A stretch of 64,000 bases of DNA, from NCBI GenBank assembly GCA_030549495.1, contig JAUIRK010000461.1, positions 372,001 through 436,000 of the forward strand, in the 5' to 3' direction. The translations under genes were made by a program, and so were the position numbers. The stretch's first letter is position 1; the number at the start of each line of letters is the position of its first letter. Source of the stretch: Nectonema munidae (Eukaryota; Nematomorpha; Nectonematoida; Nectonematidae). Shown here piece by piece: positions 22,317 to 33,347 of the stretch. The notes below the pieces were generated by a model. The model saw only the letters and a program-made list of their open reading frames with translations. It was not told the DNA's origin and did no database searches.

Positions 22317-24722
22317 CTATTGAGCCATTGTTTTAAGAGCTTGTTCCCTCAAAGAATCTTCAATATCAGAAATGCGTGCCTTAACATTTGGACTGGAATC
22401 ATTATCATAGTCACTGCTACTAGAATCACTAGAATTTTCCTCATCCGAGGAAGACACGTGTTTATGCTTCTTTTTGGATTTTTTATCGCGAGCCTTTCGC
22501 TTCTTCTTTTTTTTGTTACGCTTCTTCGCTTTTCTCTTTTTCTGAACCTTCTCTTCGTTACTAGAATCTGAGTCGGATTGAGAGCTATCCACAGAGGAAG
22601 AAACATCTGAAGATTCTGATTCATTGGAAGCAGAAGAAGAACTTGACATATTTTTCTTCTTTTTCTTCTTTTTATGTTTTTTCTTTTTCTTTGACATTTT
22701 CTTGCGATGCGCCTTCTTCCGTTTTTTCTTCTTCTTCTTCTCAGAACTGATTTCAATCAAAGCTTCCTGTAAATCATTTTTATTTCCACGAATATCCAAT
22801 TCACTTTCTTCAACATCATCCTTAACCAAATCTTCTTTTTTGCCAATTTGAGCATTTTCAAAACTGTCCAACTCTTTTTCTTTTGAAAGCTGCTGCCTTT
22901 CATGGGAGTCAGTATCAAGAGAAGCATTCAAGTGGTCGCGTTTAATTTCTTTATTCTCATTTTCAGAAACCAATTTTTGTTCTTTTGGTCGCTTTGGAGA
23001 ATATTTTGGTTTCACAGGGCTAGCTTCTCTATGTGGAGGACTTCGGTTACGTTCACTAGCATCTCTCGCACTTGACCATCTTGGAAATTGATTATCTGAT
23101 TTTCTTGGAGAAGCATCTCTCCTGCTTTGATTATGTGTTCCATAACTTCGAGATCGTCTAAGTCTTTCTTTAAAGCGATTTGGTGATCTTGATACATATC
23201 TGCATGGCGATTTAGATGGAGATCTTCGCCTATACCTTCTATCAATACTTCTAGAATGTCTACGCCTTTGATAACTTGGAGATCTCCTTCTATATCTTCT
23301 GTATGATGGTGATCTGGATCTTCTACCCCTTTCTCGGTAGTGGCGACGTCTTGAATGGGAGTGAGAACGACGATTTCTCTTTTCAACAGGACTTTTGGTG
23401 TGTCTAGATTCTCTTTTTGGAGAAGTGTCGTCATTAGAGATATTATCCGCATTTTCCTTCCCTCCTGTCCTATAATTTCGCCTTGCTTGAATTGAATCAC
23501 TCTTTATAGGCATTATCTTTTCTGAATCCTCATTTTCAGAGTCATTTAAAGAGTCATAAACTTTCTCTTTTTTAGACTCCGGTTTTTCATTTTCATTGCA
23601 TACTGCCTTTTCATCTTGCACATGCGTTGGTGAAGAAGACAAAGAAGACGAGTTGTTAGGAGAACCTTCTTTTGAGGATGAAGAAGCTGATGAATTCGAG
23701 GAAGAGTTGGAATGCGAAGGTGCAGATGAACTTTGGGCTCGTTTATTCACACTTTTTTTGCGCTCATGTTCATATTGTCTAGATCTTGTATAACCGACAG
23801 GCGACTTTCGGTACCTCTTCACTACAGATCTGGATCTTGAACGAGAAGACGAGTGTCTGCGATGCGTAGAATAACGTTTGTGCGGTGATGACTTTCTGCT
23901 ATATGAATTTGAGCGTCGTCGTCTAGTACCTCGATCACGAGAACGATTTCTCGAGGGAGAATATCTATGCGATCTTGATGAATCACGCTTGCTCTTCTTC
24001 TGAGATCTCGACCTTGAAACACGTAAGGCTTTGGAATCTTTTTCAGTAGACTTTTTGGAGGAACTTTGTTTTTCTTTTTTGTAATTGCTTTCTTTCTTAT
24101 GATCCCTTTCCGAATTCTTACTACGTTCATCTTTTGATTTAGCATCTACTTTTTCTATCTTTTTTTCATCTTTGAAGGAAGATTCCTTACTTTCTTTACG
24201 CACGCTTTTATCACCTATTGAAGCTTTTGACATTGAATTATTTGACTTATCGTCATTACTTTTTTGTTTTGGATTTTCTTTAGAATCATTTAATACACTG
24301 CTCAATTCACTAGCATCCATTTTAAGCAATTCTTCTTTTTTTGAATCTATAAATTCTTGCGGAATGCCACCGGTGCTATTTTGGGCAGATAACAATAGCT
24401 TCCATAAATCTGTAACAAAAGATTTAGCGTTTTTGGCATTTAAAAATCCCGTTAAATTGATTTGCATGATCTTAGGATCAACATCTTTATCTTCTAATTG
24501 ATTAAAAATAAATTCAGTTACAACATCATCTTCGAACGTTAAAATTTCTAAAATCTTTTTCGTTATCCAAGGTTTCACAACATCGAGGCTTATTTTATTC
24601 ATATCAACTTTATTATCTAAAATTTCAGAAAACTTCATTTGTTTCATCAACTTTTTATTTTTATCACTGAATCTGGAATCTTGTGACGAATCTGTGCCTT
24701 TATAAAAACCAGCATCTCCCAT
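22317..24722 (-). CDS. SRRM1: SRRM1 (SRm160) serine/arginine repetitive splicing coactivator, PWI domain
   Basis: Intronless coding frame of 801 residues. SRRM1 is a nuclear-matrix SR-related protein that bridges splicing factors, associates with the exon junction complex and promotes 3'-end processing. Residues 1-20 (MGDAGFYKGTDSSQDSRFSD) match human MDAGFFRGTSAEQDNRFSN. A PWI domain spans about 28-130, with KPWITKKILEILTFEDDVV and QINLTGFLNAKNAKSF. After it come a Lys/Ser/Glu region, RS-dipeptide blocks (about 230-330 and 440-560), a short RRNYRTGGK box like human RRQYRRQN, a long Lys-rich tract (about 660-770) and acidic Ser clusters. The last residues, DIEDSLREQALKTMAQ, match human LERHLREKALRSMRK. 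Both conserved termini are present, so the gene looks whole. Most vertebrate SRRM1 genes have many introns, so a single coding exon is unusual; I see no poly(A) tail and no target-site duplication that would prove a retrocopy. Confidence 0.96.
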   Translation of the reverse strand: MGDAGFYKGTDSSQDSRFSDKNKKLMKQMKFSEILDNKVDMNKISLDVVKPWITKKILEILTFEDDVVTEFIFNQLEDKDVDPKIMQINLTGFLNAKNAKSFVTDLWKLLLSAQNSTGGIPQEFIDSKKEELLKMDASELSSVLNDSKENPKQKSNDDKSNNSMSKASIGDKSVRKESKESSFKDEKKIEKVDAKSKDERSKNSERDHKKESNYKKEKQSSSKKSTEKDSKALRVSRSRSQKKSKRDSSRSHRYSPSRNRSRDRGTRRRRSNSYSRKSSPHKRYSTHRRHSSSRSRSRSVVKRYRKSPVGYTRSRQYEHERKKSVNKRAQSSSAPSHSNSSSNSSASSSSKEGSPNNSSSLSSSPTHVQDEKAVCNENEKPESKKEKVYDSLNDSENEDSEKIMPIKSDSIQARRNYRTGGKENADNISNDDTSPKRESRHTKSPVEKRNRRSHSHSRRRHYRERGRRSRSPSYRRYRRRSPSYQRRRHSRSIDRRYRRRSPSKSPCRYVSRSPNRFKERLRRSRSYGTHNQSRRDASPRKSDNQFPRWSSARDASERNRSPPHREASPVKPKYSPKRPKEQKLVSENENKEIKRDHLNASLDTDSHERQQLSKEKELDSFENAQIGKKEDLVKDDVEESELDIRGNKNDLQEALIEISSEKKKKKKRKKAHRKKMSKKKKKHKKKKKKKNMSSSSSASNESESSDVSSSVDSSQSDSDSSNEEKVQKKRKAKKRNKKKKKRKARDKKSKKKHKHVSSSDEENSSDSSSSDYDNDSSPNVKARISDIEDSLREQALKTMAQ

Positions 24723-24812
24723 TTTGAAAAGATTATCAGTAAATTATAGTTAATTTCTAAAAAAATAAAATATTTAATCATAAATTTGCACCTTCTTAAA
24801 TCCAGAAATTTA

Positions 24813-25092
24813 TTACTCTGTATTCAAAACAATTTTGCCAACAACTTTGTCTCTATGATTTTCATGCATTAGTAAACAACAAGTATACACCTTAGGGATC
24901 ATACATAAATAACGTCCCCCAAATTTTTTTTATTTTTGAACCCCCTCCCCCTGTTGTGATTTTTACTCCTTTTGTTCTATTTTTTAATGCAGAGCATCTA
25001 GAATTAGTGTACCCCCCCCTTCCATAGGGGACGTCATATATGTACGATCTTTTACCATATTGTGTTATATGGAAAAAAATAGTTTTCCTCAA
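24813..25092 (-). pseudogene. Possible last exon of a zinc-type alcohol dehydrogenase/quinone reductase-like gene, split by a MITE
   Basis: Just upstream of SRRM1, on the same strand, a frame ending at 24813 reads CCLLMHENHRDKVVGKIVL then NTE and stop. That resembles the usual C-terminus of medium-chain dehydrogenase/reductases (pattern H.LME.N...GKIVL). If the MITE at 24895-25051 and one copy of its TTA duplication are ignored, the same frame continues upstream as FFHITQYGK. This suggests the MITE landed in a coding exon. The rest of such a gene was not found, and a 25-residue match can arise by chance. This is a weak call. Confidence 0.28.
24895..25051. mobile_element. MITE with TTA target duplication (PIF/Harbinger-like)
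   Basis: Inverted ends GGGATCATACATAAATAACG / AAGATCGTACATATATGACG (read inward) run about 26 bp into CGTCCCC. TTA stands at 24892-24894 and 25052-25054. A three-base TTA duplication fits PIF/Harbinger, but length and ends alone do not prove the superfamily. Confidence 0.8.
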
Positions 25093-25236
25093 TTATATAA
25101 GTCCAAAGGTCAACTTATTGTAGCAAATAATAAACAGCAAAACTATCACAAAAGAGAGCTTACGAAGACTGTAAACTAGACATTTGAAAGAGGAACCATC
25201 TGGCTTACAAAGTAAATGTGTGATGTAAAGCAGGGT

Positions 25237-26660
25237 TGCGCAGTCGAAGGGAAAATAGACGACTCCAGGTTTTTACAAAATTCTAATCTCAAGATTTTTC
25301 ATCATCAGATGGAGTTCCTCAAGGATCTATCTTAGGTCCCCTTTTATTTTTAGTATACATTAATGATATTGAAACTTGTATCAAAAACATAGGTAATATT
25401 ATTATGTATGCTGATGACGTAGTATTAATTTTTAAAACTAATATTTATAGTAACTTTCAACCTATAAATATGGTATACATGAATGGTCCTATTATAATAA
25501 GCTTCCTTTGAATCTTGGCAAAAGCAATTATATTGTTGTCTAAAAGAAAAATAAATGTTTTACCTTCTTTTTTTGGGAAATACTTGTCTCAAGAGAGTTT
25601 CTCAAGTAAAATATCTCGGAATAACTATATCTGAAAATTTTTCTTTTGTTGATATCAAAAAAATTAATTTGAAAATAGCAAGACGATTAGGTTTCTTTAG
25701 AAAACTCACTAAATTTTTTCCATACAATACAAGAAGAATGCTTTATTATTCTTTTGCTTTTCCTCATATCACGTATGTAAATCTTCTTTGGGGATCAAAC
25801 CATAAAACATACCTCAATAAGCTTTCACAACTTGTAAACAAGTTTCATCGGTTTATTAGTTTAAAAAACAATATTGAACATAGTCAGCATCTTACATTGA
25901 AACAGATTAATATTTATGTCACTTATTTTTTATCTAAAAATTATTTAAAAAAGGAGAATAAATTGATCCATACTCACTACACTCGTCAGCAATGTAAAAT
26001 TCATTTACCTAGAGTTCATAAAACTAATTTTAGTAATGTTTTTTACGCACGTTGAATCTGGGCAATAAACATCTCAATCACTTGAAACTCGGAAATTCCA
26101 TAGATATTAAAAAAATTAGCAAAAAATTGTGTATCAGTTATTATTAAATTTTGTGTTTTTTTCAACTTTATAATAATAGTTATTAGTGGTTTTGCTTTTA
26201 ACATTTGATTGTAAAATATTCCTGTCTACGATTCAATATTTTTTTATTAATGATCTTTATTTTTTATGACTAACATTCTTTTTATTTATTTATTTTTTCT
26301 ATTTCCTATTTTTATTATTATCGTATTATTAATATTTATTAATTATCATAAAAAGTATTGTTATAAATATTAATCTTTGTTAACTATTATTTCAACTAAC
26401 AAATTTTATTGTTCCCGGAAAAATCACTTTGTTTCTTCCTGAATGTTTTCTGAACAAAGAAGTTTTGCCTTCTCGATGGATAGTTTTCTTATCCCTTAGA
26501 CATGACTTCTAAGATTGCTACATTTTTTTTGCTTGTTGCCTGCCAACTATGGAAATGCCAAACTCCTCATCTTTATTATGCTTTGTTTTTTATTTTAATA
26601 AATTTCTTTTTTCTTCAAAATAAATTCAAGTCTTATTTCCGACTTCGGCTAAAGAAGGGC
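25237..26660 (+). mobile_element. 5'-truncated non-LTR retrotransposon (LINE) relic
   Basis: The frame near 25305 reads SSDGVPQGSILGPLLFLVYI then NDI, and YADDVVLIF follows, the reverse-transcriptase catalytic box. After a frame change, 25555-26055 encodes VKYLGITISENFSFVDIKKI and LYYSFAFPHITYVNLLWGSN, the thumb/C-terminal region. Endonuclease and fingers are missing. The 3' limit is approximate; several AATAAA words lie near 26600-26640. Confidence 0.8.
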
Positions 26661-27289
26661 TTGAAAAATTAAACTATTTTTTCATTATTTAAAATAATTA
26701 AAAATATCGGACTCCCATCCCTATAAAATCCATGAGGAGAAACTTTCGAGAAGGCTAAAATAAAAAGTATAAAAATTCGTGTTATTTTGAATGGATTATA
26801 AATCATAATTACTTATTTTCAGAAGAAATTTTAATTCAGTTTTAGGATTTTTTAGATAAGTTATTTTAGAACAGCTAAGGTCAATTATTTAAATTAGCGT
26901 CTTTGAAATTAGATGAAAAACTAATTATTAAATACCTTTATTTTTTAATTTTATACTTCTTTTAACTCTTTCAAGCTCAATTTTTGTGCTCACAAGTGCA
27001 TAAAATAAGATTATGCTTTTAATTTATAGGAAAAAAAGTCAATTGAAAGGATAGTAGACGACTTGTTTTCAAAACCTGAGCTTTCATGTTAAAATTCCAA
27101 GGATTTACTCTAAGCCTCAATGCCCAAATAACATTTTGGCAAAATTAGAAAAATTTATCTTGTATTCTGATAAACTATTTTATTATTATTTACTTAACCA
27201 AATATTTTTACAATTTACCTTAAAAATTGAAAAAATTTTTATCATTTCATTTTTCTATTAAAAGAAATACGTTTTATTAGTTTTTTTTC

Positions 27290-27952
27290 GATTAGCTCGA
27301 TTAGATCGGCATTTTTGGTAGAATCGGCATCGGACATTTTTTTATTCGCGGATTTATTGAGTCGAGGAGGTAGAATAAATGGATACTTCCATTTTGTTCA
27401 AATATTTCTGTAAATTTTAAATATGATATTGCTTTGAGAAAAACGTATTCTTTCCTTCGCTTTTGCTGTAAAAACAAGAGCACAAGTGCGTATTAATCTA
27501 AGACATACGTTCTCAACACCAATGTCACAACGATAATAATAATTAATCATAGTCGTGAGTATATTCTTTAGAGTCGCATTCAGTGGAGGCATACGATACA
27601 TTACGTTTCAAAATTACGTAGGAAAAAACAAAGTTATAATAAATACTGGAATTCGTTACTCACTAGAATACTCCTTTATCTAACTTTTTAAATATACACC
27701 TGCCAGTTTATATTCATACATAATTATGACCCACGAACATACGCAAGTTCAAACAATCATACCCTATATTCTTGTGAAGCATTTTGTAGCTTTTTTCAAT
27801 TTATAAATGGCAGTTTAAAATCACACATATTCATTACCCCTAATTTATTCAAGTATCGGTTTTGGCATTGTTTCACAATCGATATCGGCCTTTTATATGG
27901 TAATCGCAATCAGAATCGGTCAAAAAATTTGGATCGTTACATCACTAATCAA
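27290..27952. mobile_element. hAT-like repeat, right end GGATCGTTACATCACTA
   Basis: Sequence rich in ATCGGCATC/ATCGATATCGG words leads to a terminal GGATCGTTACATCACTA. The other end is not obvious locally. The family matches the left end at 21194. Confidence 0.5.
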
Positions 27953-30900
27953 AATGATAGATTACTAGTTTTTTATGCAAGATTTCTCCATAAAATTGTT
28001 TTCATAAATGATTTTTTTCTTTTAGGTCAATATTTTACTTTTAAAAATCAATAATTTGAAAATTTTAAATCAATTTTCAACTGCTCTAATTATTATAATG
28101 CCAACAATTCAGTTTTCCAAATAAGACATATGTTTAGAGATAAAAGTACCAAAAGTTGTCCTCAACAAAAAAGAATTTGCAACTCAGTCTTATTATCGAG
28201 TAAGAAGCAGCAAGGAATTGTTAAAATGAGAAGATACCTCGACGCGATAAATGGCCAAATGTAGATTTTATTATCACCGTAATAATAAAAAATTCATTCT
28301 AAAACAAGAACATACACTGCTGATATAATTCTATATTGTTTCGAATTTTACCTTTTGATATTGGAAATGAATTATAAATAATTTTACCGTAAAGATAGGG
28401 GTAGTTTCTTTTTAGGTGATTATAAAAAAACTGTTCTAAATTCTATTGATCTAAAGACTAAAATGATAGAACAAAGCACCAGGTGGTAACATTTGACAGT
28501 GATACGAATAAATTCAAACCAAACCGCAAGCTGATAAACTTTGCATTTATAAGTTAACTACATTTTTCTAATATGAATATGTTATGACAAATAGCCTTTA
28601 ATTCGCATGTGTGATTCTTGATACACTCTTTTTTTATATAAGAAACTAGTATTCATTCATCCTTCGATAAGAAACAAATTATAAAAATATTTTCTCTTCT
28701 CAATTGCTTATGTGGATAATAATGCTAATAGATACTAGAGTGTTTCACTAACTTTTCCTACTCAACACCCCTTTGGAAGACATTTTTAAAGGAAACGCCC
28801 CTTAGACACCATTATTTGAAAGAAACGCTGTCTAGAGGATTTTATTTCGAGAAATTGCCATTTATTTGTAAAACGTATTTTCTTTCGAAATAAAAAAATG
28901 GATAGACTCCCATGTGATCCTTAAATTTAGTGTTAATCTTACAAATTTGAATGCTCGGTTTGATATCACACAACTTTCATAGCTTCCTATTATATAAATG
29001 ATTTCTTTCATTAAAAATTTATTTACAGTACTAAATCCATTTTTTACCTTACAATATGTGGAAACGATTAAAAAAATTTAGTCACTTTCGAATGGAGTGG
29101 AAAGAGAGTTAAAACTTCTTTGATATCCAAAATTTTAACTATCATATAATAAATTATACAAAGTATTTTTTGCTTCAATCAAAAAAAAATTTAATACCTA
29201 CTACCTGTTATTCATAACTTTTCACAGCGCCTCTAAGAATTTTTAAACGACCTTTTGAAGACACTATCGTAAAGTAGTCAGTGTATCATGATTTATCTTT
29301 TTTGATATTTCATATAAGTTAAGTAATATTCTTCACTTGTGAAATTTCAACCTTCTTTTACTTTTACTTTAAGTTTTTTTTAAACATTTTTGCATTAATT
29401 CAAGAATTTATTCTATTTATATTTCAGAAAACTTTTATTTCGTTGTTCGAAGCATTTTCAGTTCATGGTGCGAACTATTCACAATTTTAATTCCACTAAA
29501 AAAGTACGATACAACAATCTTTAAATATTTATTATGAAAATTATTCCAGGCTTAATTTTAGCACCCTTGATTAAATGCAAGAATTGTCAGAAGTTGTTCA
29601 AAAGAAAGCAAGGTCTTTCCATGCATGATGTATACGGCCCAACGATGGCCTACTTTACGGTTCGAAAAGAAATTTTGTATTTTCAAAATTTACATTTTTT
29701 GTACCATAAATCGTATCAAAAATAAAAAAACCTTTTTTTTTATCTTGCGAGTCTCCAATATTCTTTCGTTTTTTTTATAAAAAATCTATCGTATCGTGCC
29801 GTAATTTCTGAATGTAGCGTACCGCATGCCACCACTGCTAGTGCCATAATCATAAGAACCAAAAAGTTTGAAACGAGACATTGAAAAATCAAGAAACATA
29901 TAAAACTTTCAGCCCTAAAATGTGATTATCATTTTCACAAATAAATAATTTCTTTTTCAAAAAAGATGAAATAATAAATAGAAAATAAAATAATTTAATC
30001 GTTATATTTTCTCATAAATAAAATTTTACAAATATTTATATCTCAAAAATACTTTAAACAAGTTCGTAAAAGAAGGGCGGATGAAAATGAAATAAAAAGA
30101 TACTAAACAACATCCATACATCCTGAAAATTAATAAATTGCTCAATACAATATTCAAACTGCTTGGAAAAGTGTTTCTTCAGTTTTGAAGATCAATCGAA
30201 TGATGTTTGTGATAATTCAACTAAAAATTCGTTCATGAAATAACTTGCATAGAAAAAAAGCTTTGGAGACTCTTATTGAAGTGCATAAAGAACTAAGAGG
30301 GTGACCTTTTAAATACGCTTTAAGACAGAAAGGACATATATGTCCGTTCATAAAGAATTCTCATTTAAAAAAAATCAAGTTTGGAAATTAGAAAACCCAA
30401 AGGTTGTTTTAAAGAATAAATCTTTTACTAACCCTAAACGCTTTTTTTTATTTTTGTTTACTTTTTTCTATAGAGCTTGCTAGTTAAATATTACTAGTAA
30501 CAAATGTGCATTATTTAAGCCATTAAATTCAAAATTTAAAAGAAGAAAAACAGAAAATAAAAATAATCATCTTCTTGAAAATTTCATAAATATTCAATCC
30601 GTCATGTTATGAAATCTCAAAAGATAGTGTATGTCTAGCAGTAGTTCATCAAATTATACCGGACATATATGTCACTCCAGATCTAAGATAGATCCATGCA
30701 TATTGCCAACATTGAAAAGAGACGCACAAAGTTTAGATAGTCCATAAGATTTTTTGATTAATTGTACTCACGTGTCTTCTCATTTTTGTTTATGCCCCGG
30801 ATTCGTAGTTTCATTGTGAAAAGAGATTGCATTGAAGATTAATTTCAAAATTAAAAATTAATTTCTTTTAATTTCAACTTGGATTTTGAGGATCAGCAGT

Positions 30901-31006
30901 TTTTGGAAGATGATGATGCGAAAAAAAGCTTAGGGGAAATAGGCTGATAAATAAATTAAAGTAGCTATAGTATATCAATAAGTGTTGTTGTCATACATTA
31001 AAACAT
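27953..31006. other. Intergenic, no supported gene
   Basis: AT-rich. A 63-codon frame at 29534-29725 has CKNCQKLFKRKQGLSMH, which looks like one C2H2 zinc finger, but nothing extends it. At about 29840, GCATGCCACCACTG looks like a solitary hAT end. Confidence 0.5.
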
Positions 31007-31721
31007 TGTCAACTCTCCCGGGAATACTGAGAGACTCCCAGTTTTGGTTGCTTTCTCCCGGTCTCCAGTTTTTATCTCCTGGTTTTTAAAAATTTTATAA
31101 TCTACATTTGAAAAAATTAATATCAATATCATATATATGATATCATTATTAATGACAAAGGCAACAACATTGTTCATTATCTACTAGGTGATTTGTGACA
31201 TTATATTTTCAAAATAAAAGTTCCTGGAACATCAACAAACAGATTGAAAATCCTTTCTTGTGTAGCTGCTTTAATTCTTGTACTTGCACATAGCAATGCA
31301 AATCTTGAACGATTATTCAGCATCGCACGAAAAATGAAAACATATGCCTTCATCTTTAAAGTTAGATCGTCGATTGGCAAGCATTTTAGTTATGAAGACA
31401 CATAATCTAGAAAAAATATTTGTTATAATCGGAAAACAGATGAAGAATTACTGAATCTGTCAAAGAAAGCAAGCAACCAAAGAATATAACAATTAAAAAG
31501 AATGATACATTTAGTCTTTGTTTAGCCTAGTACTTCATTACTAACTAATATATCTGTATTTTGCATTATTCTTATAAATTGTCAATTATATTTAACAAAA
31601 TGCTTTTTGTTAAAAAGAATTCTGTAGATTAATTCAGTTCTCCCTGTTTTACGCAAAATCTCCTTGTCTTTTTCAACAAAAAATAAAGAATCTACAGGTT
31701 TGAATAATTTAAGTTTGACAG
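31007..31721 (+). mobile_element. hAT relic with C-terminal dimerisation domain
   Basis: Near 31225-31365 the plus strand encodes VPGTSTNRLKILSCVAALIL then VLAHSNANLERLFSIARKMK, the signature hATC dimerisation motif (PHSNA.VER.FS). Probable ends are TTGTCAACTCTCCCGG and TTTAAGTTTGACAG. The flanking octamers match poorly, so the limits are estimates. It is not the ZBED5-like family. Confidence 0.7.
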
Positions 31722-32134
31722 GTATGCATTCAAAATCTCCTCATCCCCTTACACACACAAAAATAATGTTTCGTAAAACCATTGGATAACCCTACCCTAA
31801 AGCATTACGTAAGATATATCCCATATTATTAAAGAAACATAATCAAATACAATATAAATTTAAAAATAAAGAATTTTTGCACATTTATATGGCATATCAT
31901 ATTTTTTTAAAAAGATTGAAAATTAAAACCGCCATGATGTACCAAATTAGGGTTGTAAAAAGTTAAATCAAAAAAATAAAAATAAAAATAAATAAAAACA
32001 AATACATATGCTAACCTCTTTATTTCAGCCACCTTTCGTAGGAAAATAATAGGGCTTTTAAACATTTGAGGCTGATACAAAAGTTTTGCTAAAACTAACT
32101 TTTGATAAAAAATGTATTTCTAATTAAAGTTGTG

Positions 32135-32256
32135 CAACTGGGTTTCGATAACTCAAGGTCTTGGGTTCGATCCTACATCAAGCCTCCTTGCTTCATAGTT
32201 CAATACAAGCGGGGGCCTTCTCTATAAAACACTACATTGTACCTTTATCTTTATAA
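32135..32256 (+). repeat. tRNA-derived SINE, family 1, 5'-truncated copy
   Basis: ACTGGGTTTCGATAACTCAA and GGTCTTGGGTTCGATCC (B-box-like) are followed by CATCAAGCCTCCTTGC, then a TACCTTTATCTTTAT tail. It lacks the A-box part GTAAGGTTGGTTAG seen in other copies. Confidence 0.75.
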
Positions 32257-32363
32257 TTCATCTACTTTTTATAGAAATTCTTTATTTCTTTTTGCACATC
32301 AAATATTTTATTTAATTATTTATTTATTTTCTTTCTCCGAACTGTTTAATTTAAAAGTCTTCT

Positions 32364-32546
32364 AGCGAGCCTCAATCATTGTTTGGGTGTACCTCTCACC
32401 TTAACAGTTGAAGGTCAGGGGTTCGATCCCCAATGCTCGCAACTCTTTAAATCAAATTCATAAAAACTGTGATTAACCATATTAAGCATAATGCGAGCAT
32501 ACAGCCTTACGGCTGAAAGTGCTTTGATATCTCCAACCAACCAACC
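32364..32546 (+). repeat. tRNA-headed SINE, family 2, with target duplication
   Basis: The head at 32365-32441 folds like a tRNA: GCGAGC pairs with GCTCGC, and GGGGTTCGATCCCC makes the T arm. A short body and GAAAGTGCTTTGATATCTCC lead to (AACC)n. AAAGTCTTCT flanks both sides (32354-32363 and 32547-32556). The tail follows directly, so this is a SINE, not a working tRNA gene. Confidence 0.85.
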
Positions 32547-33029
32547 AAAGTCTTCTGATAGGTTTTATAATATATTTTTACAATGTTAATTCCTATTACG
32601 TTATTGAATATAATTAGTCATTTTAATGTTTTAAATATCTTTAGGGATATCAATAAGACTTTCTTTTTAATTTATGATAATAAATTGCACTTGCTTTTGT
32701 TTATCAATTTATATTTTTCCTAAATAAATTACTTATGATATTCAATGCTTATTTTTTTATACCCAGTAAAATATATTTCCAGAATCATAATCAAATCACA
32801 TTTTTTCTCGAAAACTCAGATTCTTTCAAAATTAATAGCTTTTTCTGATGTTAGTAGAACATTTTTTTAACTTTATAGTGAATAGGTTTATATAACAATA
32901 ACGCATTTAAAACTAGAGGTGATTAATTTATTTATGATGTAAGAGTAATTGAAATATACTTATTTGTCTAAATAGGAGTGTACCTCTGGACAAAAGCTTC
33001 AATCTCATGATCCACTACTAGAAACTAAG

Positions 33030-33347
33030 TTTGTAGGTAGACACTCAGTCCTGCCGTTTCTGTGTCGCAGCTTGTGAATCATCTCACCACCTAACTTTCA
33101 TTTTCCCATTTTTTATATCTCATCGCGGCGAATTAATAAACAGTTTTGTTTCAACTCTTTGTCATTTTCCCAACAATCTGAATGAACTACTAACACACCC
33201 TAGACTATTAATTTCCCTCTCAATGCTTTTACGAACTATTGAAGTCATTCTAAATCTTCACTCACCGCCTACCAAATAACTTTCCTTCTCTCTTTTAAGC
33301 ATATCAATTCAGTTTTGGAAAGTGCTTTGACATCTCTACCTACCTAC
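33030..33347 (+). repeat. SINE-like element sharing the tail of family 2
   Basis: It ends GGAAAGTGCTTTGACATCTC then (TACC)n, like the element at 32364. CTACTAGAAACTAAG (33015-33029) and CTACTAGAAATTAAG (33348-33362) form a 15-bp duplication with one mismatch. The body is pyrimidine-rich and its head is not clearly tRNA-like. Confidence 0.75.

Noticed and set aside
22212-24501. Several frames of 60-160 codons on both strands within SRRM1
   Set aside because: Shadows of the repetitive SR/Lys coding sequence.
29825-29845. GCATGCCACCACTG as a transposon end
   Set aside because: It looks like a hAT terminus, but no partner end was found; not enough for an element call.
32365-32441. Functional tRNA gene
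   Set aside because: The tRNA-like fold is followed directly by a SINE body and tail with a target duplication on both sides.
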